From Pedobacter sp. SL55 (GTDB lineage: Bacteria; Bacteroidota; Bacteroidia; Sphingobacteriales; Sphingobacteriaceae), in NCBI RefSeq assembly GCF_026625705.1, contig NZ_CP113059.1, positions 1,736,001 to 1,800,000 of the forward strand: a DNA stretch of 64,000 nt, in the 5' to 3' direction. The notes under the pieces are model-generated. The model had not been told where the DNA came from and made no database searches. It worked only from the letters and a program-made list of their open reading frames with translations. The translations under genes and the position numbers were made by a program. Each line of letters starts with the position of its first letter. The stretch's first letter is position 1. Positions 1 to 7,523 of this stretch are shown here, piece after piece.

Positions 1-68
1 GTGATAAAACCGAAATACAAGTGCCAGCAGGCAAAATTGAATTCGAAATTCTGGAAATCTCTAGATGA
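1..68 (+). CDS. greA: Transcription elongation factor GreA, C-terminal end only
   Basis: The window opens inside a gene. The frame beginning at base 3 reads DKTEIQVPAGKIEFEILEIS-R and stops at TGA 66-68. A VPAGKIEFEILEI tail is typical of GreA, which rescues backtracked RNA polymerase by stimulating transcript cleavage. Only 21 residues are visible, so the call rests on this tail and on the HIT-family gene that follows, an arrangement common in related genomes (family knowledge). The rest of the gene lies upstream of the window. Confidence 0.8.
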   Translation, partial: DKTEIQVPAGKIEFEILEISR

Positions 69-73
69 TAATT

Positions 74-130
74 GTTACGAGTTACGGGTTAAATGTTGCA
101 AGTTTAGCAGCTTAACCCGTAACAGGTAAC
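74..130. repeat. Inverted repeat between greA and the HIT gene
   Basis: The arms GTTACGGGTTAA (81-92) and TTAACCCGTAAC (112-123) are perfectly complementary. Outer flanks (74-80 and 124-130) extend the pairing imperfectly. It ends 18 bp before the HIT start codon and has no T-tract. It may be a weak greA terminator, a leader hairpin or a dispersed repeat; the sequence does not decide. Confidence 0.5.
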
Positions 131-148
131 TCATAACTTGTAACCAAA

Positions 149-547
149 ATGAGTAGCATTTTCTCTAAAATAGTAGCAGGCGATATTCCGGCGCATAAAG
201 TAGCCGAAACGGATGATTTTTTAGCGTTTTTAGATATTAGTCCGCTGGTTTTGGGACACGTTTTGGTTATACCCAAAAAAGAGGTTGATTATATTTTTGA
301 CCTAGAGGATGATCTGTATAAAGGCTTGATGTTGTTTGCTAAACATGTTTCTACGGGTATTAAAAAAGCTTATCCGTGTGATAGGGTGGGTGTGGCTGTA
401 ATTGGTTTGGAAGTGCCCCACGCACATGTGCATTTGATACCCATTAATACTATGAACGATATGAATTTTGCCAACCCGAAACTGAAACTGAGCCAAGAGG
501 AATTGGCAGAGGTTGCGGCTAAGATAAAAAGGGAATTAACCCCCTAG
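149..547 (+). CDS. HIT family (Hint/PKCI-like) nucleotide-binding protein
   Basis: A 132-residue cytosolic protein of the histidine triad superfamily, nucleotide phosphoramidases/hydrolases acting on substrates such as AMP-lysine or AMP-NH2. The N-terminus MSSIFSKIVAGDIPAHKVAE is the classic HIT opening. The triad HAHVHLIP lies near residues 91-98 and supplies the catalytic histidine. Length is normal for a Hint-type protein. It follows greA in the same direction and is probably co-transcribed. The physiological substrate cannot be read from sequence. An ORF on the other strand here is a shadow. Confidence 0.93.
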   Translation: MSSIFSKIVAGDIPAHKVAETDDFLAFLDISPLVLGHVLVIPKKEVDYIFDLEDDLYKGLMLFAKHVSTGIKKAYPCDRVGVAVIGLEVPHAHVHLIPINTMNDMNFANPKLKLSQEELAEVAAKIKRELTP

Positions 548-549
548 CC

Positions 550-602
550 CCCTAAAGGGGAGATGCCTTACATAGCGACTATAGAATAAGTCCCCTTTAG
601 GG
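550..602. repeat. Inverted repeat after the HIT gene, possible bidirectional terminator
   Basis: CCCTAAAGGGGA (550-561) pairs perfectly with TCCCCTTTAGGG (591-602). It lies between the convergent HIT and higA genes. Each arm also contains a short internal palindrome (CCCTAAAGGG). There is no clear T-tract, so a REP-like role is as likely as termination. Confidence 0.55.
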
Positions 603-644
603 ATTTAACTTCTCATTATTTCTGTGCCTTTCGGCATCGCGGAT
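597..644 (-). pseudogene. Remnant of the 3' end of the mazG-like gene
   Basis: Read on the minus strand from 644 to the TAA at 597-599, this gives 15 codons, IRDAERHRNNEKLNP. This nearly repeats the end of the intact mazG-like gene at 1453-1785 (IRDAERHKNNEKLK). At DNA level 607-644 matches 1460-1497 at 35 of 38 positions. I infer that this is the original 3' end of mazG, separated from its gene by the higBA cassette, which supplied a replacement end. A chance origin is very unlikely given the in-frame match. Confidence 0.7.
607..644. repeat. 38-bp direct repeat, left copy, flanking the higBA cassette
   Basis: Identical to 1460-1497 except at three positions (612, 621, 622). The two copies are 853 bp apart and enclose higA and higB. 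The right copy lies inside the 3' coding end of the mazG-like gene. The pattern resembles the left/right ends of an integrated element or a target-site duplication, but no integrase or transposase is present. Confidence 0.75.
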
Positions 645-647
645 TTT

Positions 648-1016
648 CTAAACGCCTAGCACGATATCGGCATCTATATTTAGTTTCTTGCTGATTTCTC
701 TTGCTTTTTTTAAGGTGGGTTCGCTTTTGCCAGATAAGTATTCGCTAATTCTTGAAGGACTAGTATTTAAAAGCTTAGATAATTTTTCTTGAGTAAGTCC
801 CATTTCGAACATCCTTAAGTTGATGACCTCTGGCAATGTAGGCTTTTTCACTTCAAAATGTATTTGTTCGTAATCGTAAACTAAGTCAGATAGTAAGTCT
901 AATTCAATAAAATTTTTATCATCTTCAGAAGTTTCGTTGCCAACCAACATCAATAATTCCTCGATTCTTTCGCAAGTTGCAGTATATTGTTTTTCTGTTT
1001 GAATTCCCTTTTTCAT
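648..1016 (-). CDS. higA: HigA-family antitoxin (XRE-type helix-turn-helix)
   Basis: A 122-residue protein. The C-terminal half (about 62-120) has the HTH core MGLTQEKLSKLLNTSPSRIS followed by EYLSGKSEPTLKKAREISKKL, as in HigA/XRE antitoxins. The N-terminal half (YTATCERIEELLMLV) is the helical arm often seen in HigA. It should bind and neutralise the toxin encoded just upstream and repress the pair. Toxin first and antitoxin second, with 3 bp between, is the classical higBA order. Its stop codon is only 3 bp from the left 38-bp direct repeat, so the gene fills the cassette to its edge. Confidence 0.9.
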   Translation of the reverse strand: MKKGIQTEKQYTATCERIEELLMLVGNETSEDDKNFIELDLLSDLVYDYEQIHFEVKKPTLPEVINLRMFEMGLTQEKLSKLLNTSPSRISEYLSGKSEPTLKKAREISKKLNIDADIVLGV

Positions 1017-1019
1017 CTG

Positions 1020-1316
1020 TTAAATTTTTGAACAGTCTTTTATCTTGTCGTATTGTTTGTGCGTTCCTATAAACCGGATGTAGACTTTCTTAGACGCAAA
1101 GATGATGATTGCAATTAATCTATATTCGTTACCCCTGATGTTAAAAACAAACCTGTTATTCCCAACACTGTCCACACTTCCAAATGTATTTTTTATATCT
1201 GCAAAGCAAGTCCAATTACTTTTTTCTGTTTTTTTATACCAATCTCTCAAAGCAATATCAGCATCATGATGCTCCCTTGTAAATTCACTGATTTTTGCGA
1301 AAGTTACTATTCTCAT
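1020..1316 (-). CDS. higB: HigB-family toxin (mRNA interferase)
   Basis: A 98-residue RelE-superfamily toxin. HigB toxins cleave translated mRNA on the ribosome. Recognisable features are the N-terminal MRIVTFAKISEF, a middle WYKKTEKSNWTCFADIKNTF, the VGNNRFVFNIRGNEYRLIA strand pair, and the C-terminal VYIRFIGTHKQYDKI, which is typical of the family. The gene precedes higA on the same strand with a 3-bp gap. A candidate promoter lies directly upstream. Full length, with no disruption, so it is probably functional. Confidence 0.92.
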   Translation of the reverse strand: MRIVTFAKISEFTREHHDADIALRDWYKKTEKSNWTCFADIKNTFGSVDSVGNNRFVFNIRGNEYRLIAIIIFASKKVYIRFIGTHKQYDKIKDCSKI

Positions 1317-1329
1317 ATTGATTGATTAG

Positions 1330-1361
1330 ACAAATATAAAAATTTGTTCTGAAATATGTAA
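1330..1361 (-). promoter_or_regulatory. Candidate higBA promoter and operator
   Basis: On the minus strand a TATATTTG element (1331-1338) fits the Bacteroidota -7 consensus TAnnTTTG. Twenty bases upstream is TTA (1359-1361), one base from the usual TTG. The perfect inverted repeat ACAAAT-N6-ATTTGT (1330-1347) overlaps the -7 element, a sensible place for HigA autorepression. A second small palindrome, TTCTG-N5-CAGAA, lies at 1367-1381. Inference only. Confidence 0.45.
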
Positions 1362-1452
1362 TTATATTCTGTTTTACAGAAAATACTTGTTTTGTTTTAA
1401 CGTATGATTTGAATTACAAAAGCTCAACCTTTTAGATTTCTCAACTTTCTGC

Positions 1453-1785
1453 CTATTTCAACTTTTCATTATTCTTGTGCCTTTCGGCATCGCGGATGGA
1501 TTTTTTCTCTAAGTTTTTAACCAGCGCTTCATCTAAATTGATGCCTGTTTGATTGGCCAGGCACATCAGTACAAAAAGTACATCGGCCATTTCGTCGGCT
1601 AGGTTTACCTCTTCGTCGCTTTTCTTAAAAGACTGCTCGCCGTATTTGCGAGCCATAATACGGGCAACTTCGCCCACTTCTTCCATTAAAATGGCTGTAT
1701 TGGTTAGTTCGTTAAAATAGCGAATGCCGGTGGTATTGATCCAACGGTCTATGGTTTCTTGAGCTTCGGTAATGGTCATGAACAA
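1453..1785 (-). CDS. MazG-like nucleotide pyrophosphohydrolase
   Basis: A 110-residue all-alpha NTP pyrophosphatase of the MazG/YpjD type, which hydrolyses (d)NTPs to NMP and pyrophosphate as a house-cleaning enzyme. The metal-binding signature is visible as EEVGEVARIMARKYGE (about 35-50) followed by LADEMADVLFVLMCLAN (about 62-78), the EExxE/ExxD pattern. The last 13 codons lie in a 38-bp sequence repeated at 607-644 beyond the higBA cassette. The protein end is therefore a switched version (NNEKLK here, NNEKLNP in the remnant). Start: two ATG codons two codons apart; the second (MTITEAQ) may be the real one. Confidence 0.9.
   Translation of the reverse strand: MFMTITEAQETIDRWINTTGIRYFNELTNTAILMEEVGEVARIMARKYGEQSFKKSDEEVNLADEMADVLFVLMCLANQTGINLDEALVKNLEKKSIRDAERHKNNEKLK
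1460..1497. repeat. 38-bp direct repeat, right copy, inside mazG
   Basis: Partner of 607-644 (35 of 38 identical). It covers codons for IRDAERHKNNEK at the C-terminus of the MazG-like protein. See the left copy. Confidence 0.75.
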
Positions 1786-1853
1786 ATATAAGGATTGAAT
1801 TAATTACCAATGAACAATAATCAATTTCCAAACAACGAAAAACCAAAGAACCA

Positions 1854-2852
1854 CTAAATCATCATCAATTCCATAGCTTCTAGCTTAATACCCATAGAGA
1901 AAAAGGTGCCTAAGATAATTTTAGATGCTTTAAGCGATTGCGGCAAATAGCCGAAAAATTTTTTGAAAGCGTTAGTGAAATGAGTGGCATGTTTGTAGCC
2001 CACCACTTCAGAAATCTCGGTAATTCTATATTCGCCTGTTAACAGCATTTTTTTAGCTTTTTCCATTTTGCAAGAAACAATATAACCGAAAACCGTAGTT
2101 CCAAACAGTAGTTTGAAATGCTTTTTTAGGTACTGTTCATTTGTGCCAGCTGCTCTTGCCAGAGAAGAAATGCTATGTGCAGCGCCAATGTTGCCTTCTA
2201 TTATTTCTTTTACCAAAATCATTTTTTCTACTTCTAAAGGCTTTAGCTTAGTGGGGGTAATTTTTTCTTCTTCGTATTGCGCTAATTGTAGGCTTAGCAA
2301 TTCGATGATTTTTGCTTTGGTATAAAGGTTTTTTAGGTTTCCCACAAAGTCGCAATTTTCTATCTCAGCTAAAATGCTTTTTAACTTGGGGTTTAAATAA
2401 AGATGGTTATGAAATAATTTTCCAATACCTATTAGGTTATACAACGGTACTCCATAATCTCTAGACAGGTATTGAAGAAAGAATTTTTCCTCTAAATAGA
2501 TTTGTATCAAGTCGCAATCTTCGGTGTTAATTAGGGTGGTGGTTTCTTCTTTGGGTAGCAATAGGATATTATATTCTGCCTGTTTAAAGGTAATAGGTTT
2601 CTTTTGCGACGACCTATAGACGCTGCTACTTCCTGTTAAACAAAATTGAATTAAAAAGATGTTTTCGTCTGATGAGATAGTGATGGAATTACCTCCAATT
2701 TCTTTGCTCGCTATTTTTTCAAATAAAAACTTGTTGAACTTGATTTTCTTGCAATCGTGCTTATTATCAATGGCATGTGAAGCGCTTGCCGAAATTAAAT
2801 TGAGCTCGGTTGCTTTTTCGTTTTGCGTTACTAAATTTTCGGATGCGGTCAT
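1854..2852 (-). CDS. AraC-family transcriptional regulator, probably of iron uptake
   Basis: A 332-residue regulator. The C-terminal AraC/XylS domain (about 215-310) shows both helix-turn-helix units: SISSLARAAGTNEQYLKKHFKLLFG and RITEISEVVGYKHATHFTNAFKKFFGYLPQ. The N-terminal 200 residues are a poorly conserved sensing domain of the PchR-like kind found beside TonB receptor genes (family knowledge). It is transcribed divergently from the TonB receptor gene at 2942 with only 89 bp between, and a palindrome in that gap. It most likely controls that receptor operon; the ligand is unknown. A tail of about 20 residues after the HTH is a little longer than usual. Confidence 0.88.
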   Translation of the reverse strand: MTASENLVTQNEKATELNLISASASHAIDNKHDCKKIKFNKFLFEKIASKEIGGNSITISSDENIFLIQFCLTGSSSVYRSSQKKPITFKQAEYNILLLPKEETTTLINTEDCDLIQIYLEEKFFLQYLSRDYGVPLYNLIGIGKLFHNHLYLNPKLKSILAEIENCDFVGNLKNLYTKAKIIELLSLQLAQYEEEKITPTKLKPLEVEKMILVKEIIEGNIGAAHSISSLARAAGTNEQYLKKHFKLLFGTTVFGYIVSCKMEKAKKMLLTGEYRITEISEVVGYKHATHFTNAFKKFFGYLPQSLKASKIILGTFFSMGIKLEAMELMMI

Positions 2853-2893
2853 TGCTAAAAAATGTGTTGCGGCTATATTTGCGGCAAGTTACG

Positions 2894-2918
2894 TTTATTT
2901 AGACTTCTTCTAAATAAA
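2894..2918. promoter_or_regulatory. 25-bp palindromic operator upstream of the TonB receptor
   Basis: Perfect 10-bp arms TTTATTTAGA (2894-2903) and TCTAAATAAA (2909-2918) separated by CTTCT. It sits 23 bp before the receptor start codon. A TTTAGA-N5-TCTAAA core is what one expects of a metal-dependent repressor box (Fur or DtxR/IdeR type) in front of a siderophore-receptor operon in this phylum. The assignment to a particular regulator is inference. Confidence 0.65.
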
Positions 2919-2941
2919 AAATGTAAAATATTTTAAGGATA

Positions 2942-5392
2942 ATGAAGCAGTTTTTACTTTTACTACTATTGGCGGTCGTTTTTACTTCTATTACACATGC
3001 TCAATCTGGAAATATTTCTGGTAAAGTAACGATGGAAAATGCAGTGCCGGTAGTGGGTGCTGTGGTCAATATCAAATCCTTAAATAAACAGACTTTAACT
3101 GACGAGAAAGGTAGCTACTCTTTCAAGCATATTCCTTTAGGAAGCTACACTTTGGAAATAGGTTCGATGGAGATTGTTACCAAGAAGCAACAGATCAGCG
3201 TAAATAAAACTGAAAATGTATTTAATATATCTGCGAAAGCTATAGATAATAGTGTATTAAACGAAGTTGCTGTTACCGGCAAAACCGAGAAGAAGAAAAT
3301 GGAAACGAGTGGTTTTGCGGTTTCGGTTATCGAAACTAAAGAAGCTTCGCTGAGAAATTTAACGACCAATGAATTGCTAGATCGTTCTGTGGGTGTTAGG
3401 GTAAGACAAAACGGAGGAGAGGGATCGCCCATTGAATATAACCTAAACGGGATGTCTGGCAGTACAATAGGAATGTTTTTGGATGGTATAGAGATTTCAA
3501 CTTATGGTTCTTCTTTTAACCTAAATAACATCCCCCCATCTATGATTGAACGGATAGAGGTATACAAAGGAGTGCTTCCGGCTCATTTAAGTGGCAATTA
3601 TATAGGGGGTGCTATCAACGTAATCATGAAAAAAGATGCTTCTGCCAATAACATTACTGCTGCTGTTTCTTATGGCTCTTTCAATACCTACAGAGCAGAT
3701 CTTGGTGGTTTATATCGCAATCCCAAGAACGGTTTCACTGCTCGTGCCTCTGGTTTTTACAGTCATTCTGACAACAACTATGAGATGTGGGGCAAGTTTT
3801 CGAAGTATACCTTGCCTGGCGGAAGAATTGTTAGAAACTACAGGGTTAAACGACCTAACGACAAGTTTGAAACTGCGGGCGGGCGCTTTGAGGTTGGTTT
3901 TACCAACGTAAAATGGGCAGATCAGTTTTTTGTAGGCTACAATATTTCAGATTCTTATAAAGAAATTCCTCATGGCGTAACTATGACCAAGCCATACTTT
4001 GGAAGATTTAATGAATATAAAGCCCATGTTTTTAGTTTAAATTATACCAAGAACAATTTGTTGATAGATGGTCTTGCGCTTAATGTAAATGCTGTGCATA
4101 GCAACAGAAGCACGTATTTACAAGATACCGTAAGTTTAAAATACAATTGGGATGGCACTTTGCTAGTTAAAAATTCAGAAGGACCTCCAGAGACTTATGG
4201 CTATGCACCAGGTATGGGGCAGCAAGGCGAAGCGGTAATGAGTAGCATTGATAGAACTATTTCGAATATTCGGTCTAACCTATCCTATACAATTGTATCA
4301 GGTCATCGTGTTTCAATCAATCATAAATTTGAAAGGTCGAATAGAAATGATCAAAATTTACTGATCCCAGAGCGAAGTAAGTGGATTACCCAGAACGAAT
4401 TAACCACAAACATTTTTGCCGCAAATTACGAAGCAGAACTGCTAAAAGGCAAAATTAAGACCAATTTTTTTGGCAAATACGCTGTTTATCAGAGTGATCA
4501 ACGCTTACCAATAAGCGAAGTTAATGGTGGTTTGATTTACAGCAACAGCAACACTAAAAGAGATAATAAAGGATTTGGAGGTACGCTGTCTTACGAACCT
4601 ATAAATAATGGATTTTTAATCATCTCTGGGGAGAAGTCTTTTATCATGCCAACAGACCGCCATATCTACGGCGAGCCTGAAAATAATTTACTTCCAAATG
4701 CTAATATACTTCCCGAATTGGCAGTTAATTACAATCTGGGTGCTCGTTATGGTTTTATAAAGTCTAAAAAGCATCGTTTATCATTATATGGGAATGCTTT
4801 TTGGAGAAATGGTTACGATAAAATTATTCAACAAACTCGTACCGATGCCGTAATTGAAGGTCGCGAAAACCAAGTAGAAGATATACAAGTTACACAGTTT
4901 GTTAACTTATCAAAGACACAATCGGTTGGTTTCGAAGCGGAAATTAACTATATCTACAATGATAAATTAAATGCGATGCTCAACTTCTCTAAGTTTAATT
5001 CGCTATTTAAGGTACAGTTAGATGAAAATGGAAGACCACACAGCTTGTATAATGTGCAGGTGCCTAACGAGCCATTTTTTACGGTAAATGCTAACATCCA
5101 ATATCGTTTTAATAATGCTTTTCAAAAAAAAGCTAATCTGAACGTTTATTACAACTCTGGTTACGTAGCCCCATTTAGAACAATATGGATGGAATCTGAA
5201 TGGTTTACAACACCAACTCAGTTTGCTCATGATCTAGGTGCAAGTTATCGTTTTCCTAGCGGAAAATTGGTGGCAAGTCTTGATGCTAAGAACGTTTTAA
5301 ATGCCGAAATATATGACAATTTCGGCGTGCAGAAACCTGGCAGGGCATTTTACATCAAATTAAACTATACCATAAATAATTTTAATAAATAA
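2942..5392 (+). CDS. TonB-dependent outer-membrane receptor (siderophore/iron type)
   Basis: An 816-residue outer-membrane receptor for TonB-energised import. Order: signal peptide (1-20, ending ITHAQ), a carboxypeptidase-regulatory-like domain (about 24-105, GNISGKVTMENAVPVVGAVV), a plug (about 120-235, with NLTTNELLDRSVGVRVRQNG and IERIEVYKGVLPAHLSG) and a 22-strand barrel ending KPGRAFYIKLNYTINNF. Iron or siderophore use is inferred from the operator upstream, the AraC neighbour and the DUF4374 lipoprotein 4 bp downstream, a pairing seen in iron-uptake loci. The exact ligand is unknown. No frame disruption. Confidence 0.92.
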   Translation: MKQFLLLLLLAVVFTSITHAQSGNISGKVTMENAVPVVGAVVNIKSLNKQTLTDEKGSYSFKHIPLGSYTLEIGSMEIVTKKQQISVNKTENVFNISAKAIDNSVLNEVAVTGKTEKKKMETSGFAVSVIETKEASLRNLTTNELLDRSVGVRVRQNGGEGSPIEYNLNGMSGSTIGMFLDGIEISTYGSSFNLNNIPPSMIERIEVYKGVLPAHLSGNYIGGAINVIMKKDASANNITAAVSYGSFNTYRADLGGLYRNPKNGFTARASGFYSHSDNNYEMWGKFSKYTLPGGRIVRNYRVKRPNDKFETAGGRFEVGFTNVKWADQFFVGYNISDSYKEIPHGVTMTKPYFGRFNEYKAHVFSLNYTKNNLLIDGLALNVNAVHSNRSTYLQDTVSLKYNWDGTLLVKNSEGPPETYGYAPGMGQQGEAVMSSIDRTISNIRSNLSYTIVSGHRVSINHKFERSNRNDQNLLIPERSKWITQNELTTNIFAANYEAELLKGKIKTNFFGKYAVYQSDQRLPISEVNGGLIYSNSNTKRDNKGFGGTLSYEPINNGFLIISGEKSFIMPTDRHIYGEPENNLLPNANILPELAVNYNLGARYGFIKSKKHRLSLYGNAFWRNGYDKIIQQTRTDAVIEGRENQVEDIQVTQFVNLSKTQSVGFEAEINYIYNDKLNAMLNFSKFNSLFKVQLDENGRPHSLYNVQVPNEPFFTVNANIQYRFNNAFQKKANLNVYYNSGYVAPFRTIWMESEWFTTPTQFAHDLGASYRFPSGKLVASLDAKNVLNAEIYDNFGVQKPGRAFYIKLNYTINNFNK

Positions 5393-5396
5393 AAAG

Positions 5397-6818
5397 ATGA
5401 ATACTAAAATTTTTAAGACAGCATTGTTTGGTTCTGCATTAGCTATTGGTGCTTTAACCAGCTGTAAAAAAAGCGACAATTCTGGCGGTGTTCCTGTTTC
5501 TGGGCCAGATGTTTGGGAGAGGAAATATATTACGTTAACTGCTGCGTTTCCAGATGCTGCTGGAGAGGCTGGAAACGGTGGGACAATGGCTTATGCAATT
5601 ACAACTGCCCAGGCTGCAGATCCTAATTTTGAAGTTAATGTTTTCGCTAATGGATATAGTTTGAGGTCTCAACGTACTGCTCGTGTGCAAGGTTCTATAA
5701 ACGGAAATTTCTTGTACAACATTCAATATACGGGTACAGACGGCGGTATTTTTAATAAGTACAAGGTGGAAGGACAAAAGAATTTTGTAGATACTCGTGA
5801 AGAGGTAAATACAGAACCAATTTTGGGTACGTCGCCACGCTGGGTAGTTGCTGCAGAAGGTATTGGTGTAGGTGTATTTGCTTCTTCAAAAACTAAAACT
5901 ATTGATAATAAAGAAGGTGCGGGAGCAACATTTGAAGATGTGGTTAGTACAGCAAAAATAGCAGTGATTAACTTAAATGATCCTCAAATTACTCGTCAAA
6001 CTGAATTTGTTATTCCTTTTACGGCAGCTCAAACAAAAGACGGTTACCAGATTGGTCGTATAGACATGCCAATATTAAATGCAGCTAAAACTAAGATTTT
6101 TATTGGTTGTAATTTGACTAGAACAAATGTTGCTATTCCATCTGGAGTTAATACTTCTGGAGCTCAAACATGGACTAGTGCAACTAGTCAGCTTGGTACC
6201 GCTACTTTGGTAGTAGATTATCCATCTTTGGCAAATCCTCAACTTATTTACTCCACTCAAAGTAACTTCGGAAATAATGGATACCGTACCATGATTCAGC
6301 ATCTTGGAGATGATGGTCACATTTATCAAGGAACGGGAGTAAATACTGTGGGTCAGGCTCATATATTGCGAATAGACAAAAACACAAATACTTATGATAA
6401 CACTTATTTGTTTGATTTGAAAACCGCATTGGGATCTGCAAATAACGTAGCAATTAGAGCTTGGAGATATATTAAAGATGGTGTTGGACTTGTTTTATAT
6501 ACACAAACAGGGGTAGATGGTGGCTACTTAGCATTGATAGATTTGAATGCGAAAACTGCTACAAAGTTAACTACAGAAGATCAAGCAAATATTGGTTTCT
6601 CTGGTCGCTCTGCAAATGTCACAGCTGGAATTGCGGCAATCACAGGAACTTTCGGTCAATTCCAAAACATTGGTGTTGCAGGAGATAACTTTTATGTGCC
6701 AATGACACCTAATGGTACTGATGGGAACTTATACATTATCAATTACAAAACTAAAACAGTAACTAAAGGAGCCAAGTTGAAAAACCAATCTGGTAGTTTC
6801 TATCTAGGTGCTTACTAA
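5397..6818 (+). CDS. DUF4374 family lipoprotein, partner of the TonB receptor
   Basis: A 473-residue surface or periplasmic lipoprotein. The signal peptide ends in the lipobox LTSC (Cys about residue 23), followed by KKSDNSGG. The body is beta-rich and repetitive, compatible with a beta-propeller, as expected for DUF4374. It starts 4 bp after the receptor stop, so it is in the same operon. Members are usually found with TonB receptors and sometimes PepSY proteins; here no PepSY gene follows. Function is inferred as ligand binding or delivery for the receptor. Confidence 0.87.
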   Translation: MNTKIFKTALFGSALAIGALTSCKKSDNSGGVPVSGPDVWERKYITLTAAFPDAAGEAGNGGTMAYAITTAQAADPNFEVNVFANGYSLRSQRTARVQGSINGNFLYNIQYTGTDGGIFNKYKVEGQKNFVDTREEVNTEPILGTSPRWVVAAEGIGVGVFASSKTKTIDNKEGAGATFEDVVSTAKIAVINLNDPQITRQTEFVIPFTAAQTKDGYQIGRIDMPILNAAKTKIFIGCNLTRTNVAIPSGVNTSGAQTWTSATSQLGTATLVVDYPSLANPQLIYSTQSNFGNNGYRTMIQHLGDDGHIYQGTGVNTVGQAHILRIDKNTNTYDNTYLFDLKTALGSANNVAIRAWRYIKDGVGLVLYTQTGVDGGYLALIDLNAKTATKLTTEDQANIGFSGRSANVTAGIAAITGTFGQFQNIGVAGDNFYVPMTPNGTDGNLYIINYKTKTVTKGAKLKNQSGSFYLGAY

Positions 6819-6853
6819 CGAAAAACCCCTAAAATGGGCTTAAATTAACGCTT

Positions 6854-6886
6854 AAACGCCTTGTCTATTTATTAGGCAAGGCGTTT
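6854..6886. terminator. Terminator hairpin between the DUF4374 gene and dtd
   Basis: AAACGCCTTG (6854-6863) pairs perfectly with CAAGGCGTTT (6877-6886), loop 13 nt. It lies between convergent genes and can serve both; the T-tract is short. Confidence 0.75.
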
Positions 6887-6940
6887 GGCATTATTAAATA
6901 ACTCAAATCGTAATTCGTAAATCTACCATCGTCAATCCCC

Positions 6941-7393
6941 TCATTCCTTATTCTTCGTATCCATCACAATCGTAACAGGCCCATCATTTAACAAACTAAT
7001 TTTCATATCGGCACCAAAAATGCCACATTGCACTTCTTTGCCAATCAATGTGCTTAACTGCTTTTTCATTTCCTCATAAAGTGGGATGGCTTTATCTGGC
7101 CTTGCCGCTCTGGTAAAGCCTGGCCTATTGCCTTTCTTGGTTGCCGCAAATAAAGTAAACTGACTAATCAATAAAATGTTGCCGTCAATATCAGCTAAGG
7201 CTTTGTTCATCAAGCCATTTTCATCGCTAAACACTCGCATATTGGCAATTTTCTGAGCTAACCACTCCAAATCTTCTTGCGTATCGGCATCTTCAATGCC
7301 TAATAAAACCAAAAAACCATTAGCAATTTCTCCGGTAATTTGGCCGTTTACTGTGCAACTCGCTTCGGTAACTCGTTGTATAACTGCTCTCAT
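6941..7393 (-). CDS. dtd: D-aminoacyl-tRNA deacylase
   Basis: A 150-residue cytosolic enzyme that hydrolyses D-aminoacyl-tRNA (and mischarged glycyl-tRNA(Ala)), protecting translation. The start MRAVIQRVTEASCTV is diagnostic. The two active-site motifs are present: SQFTL near residue 78 and NDGPVT near 137, the latter the trans Gly-Pro variant NDGPVTI. Length matches the family exactly. It stands alone on the minus strand. Confidence 0.97.
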   Translation of the reverse strand: MRAVIQRVTEASCTVNGQITGEIANGFLVLLGIEDADTQEDLEWLAQKIANMRVFSDENGLMNKALADIDGNILLISQFTLFAATKKGNRPGFTRAARPDKAIPLYEEMKKQLSTLIGKEVQCGIFGADMKISLLNDGPVTIVMDTKNKE

Positions 7394-7523
7394 TTTAATT
7401 TACGAATTTAGATTTTAGAATTACGATTGATAGGATGGCTTGCTCATGGGGTTTTGTAAAGCTATTTTTAGTTTGAAGATGTGAAAAATCTAAATTTGGT
7501 TTGCTGTACAGGCTTTATTTTAA

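Noticed and set aside
597-1785. Transposon insertion explaining the higBA repeats
   Set aside because: No transposase, no terminal inverted repeats, and the 38-bp duplication is too long for most IS target duplications; a recombination event fits better.
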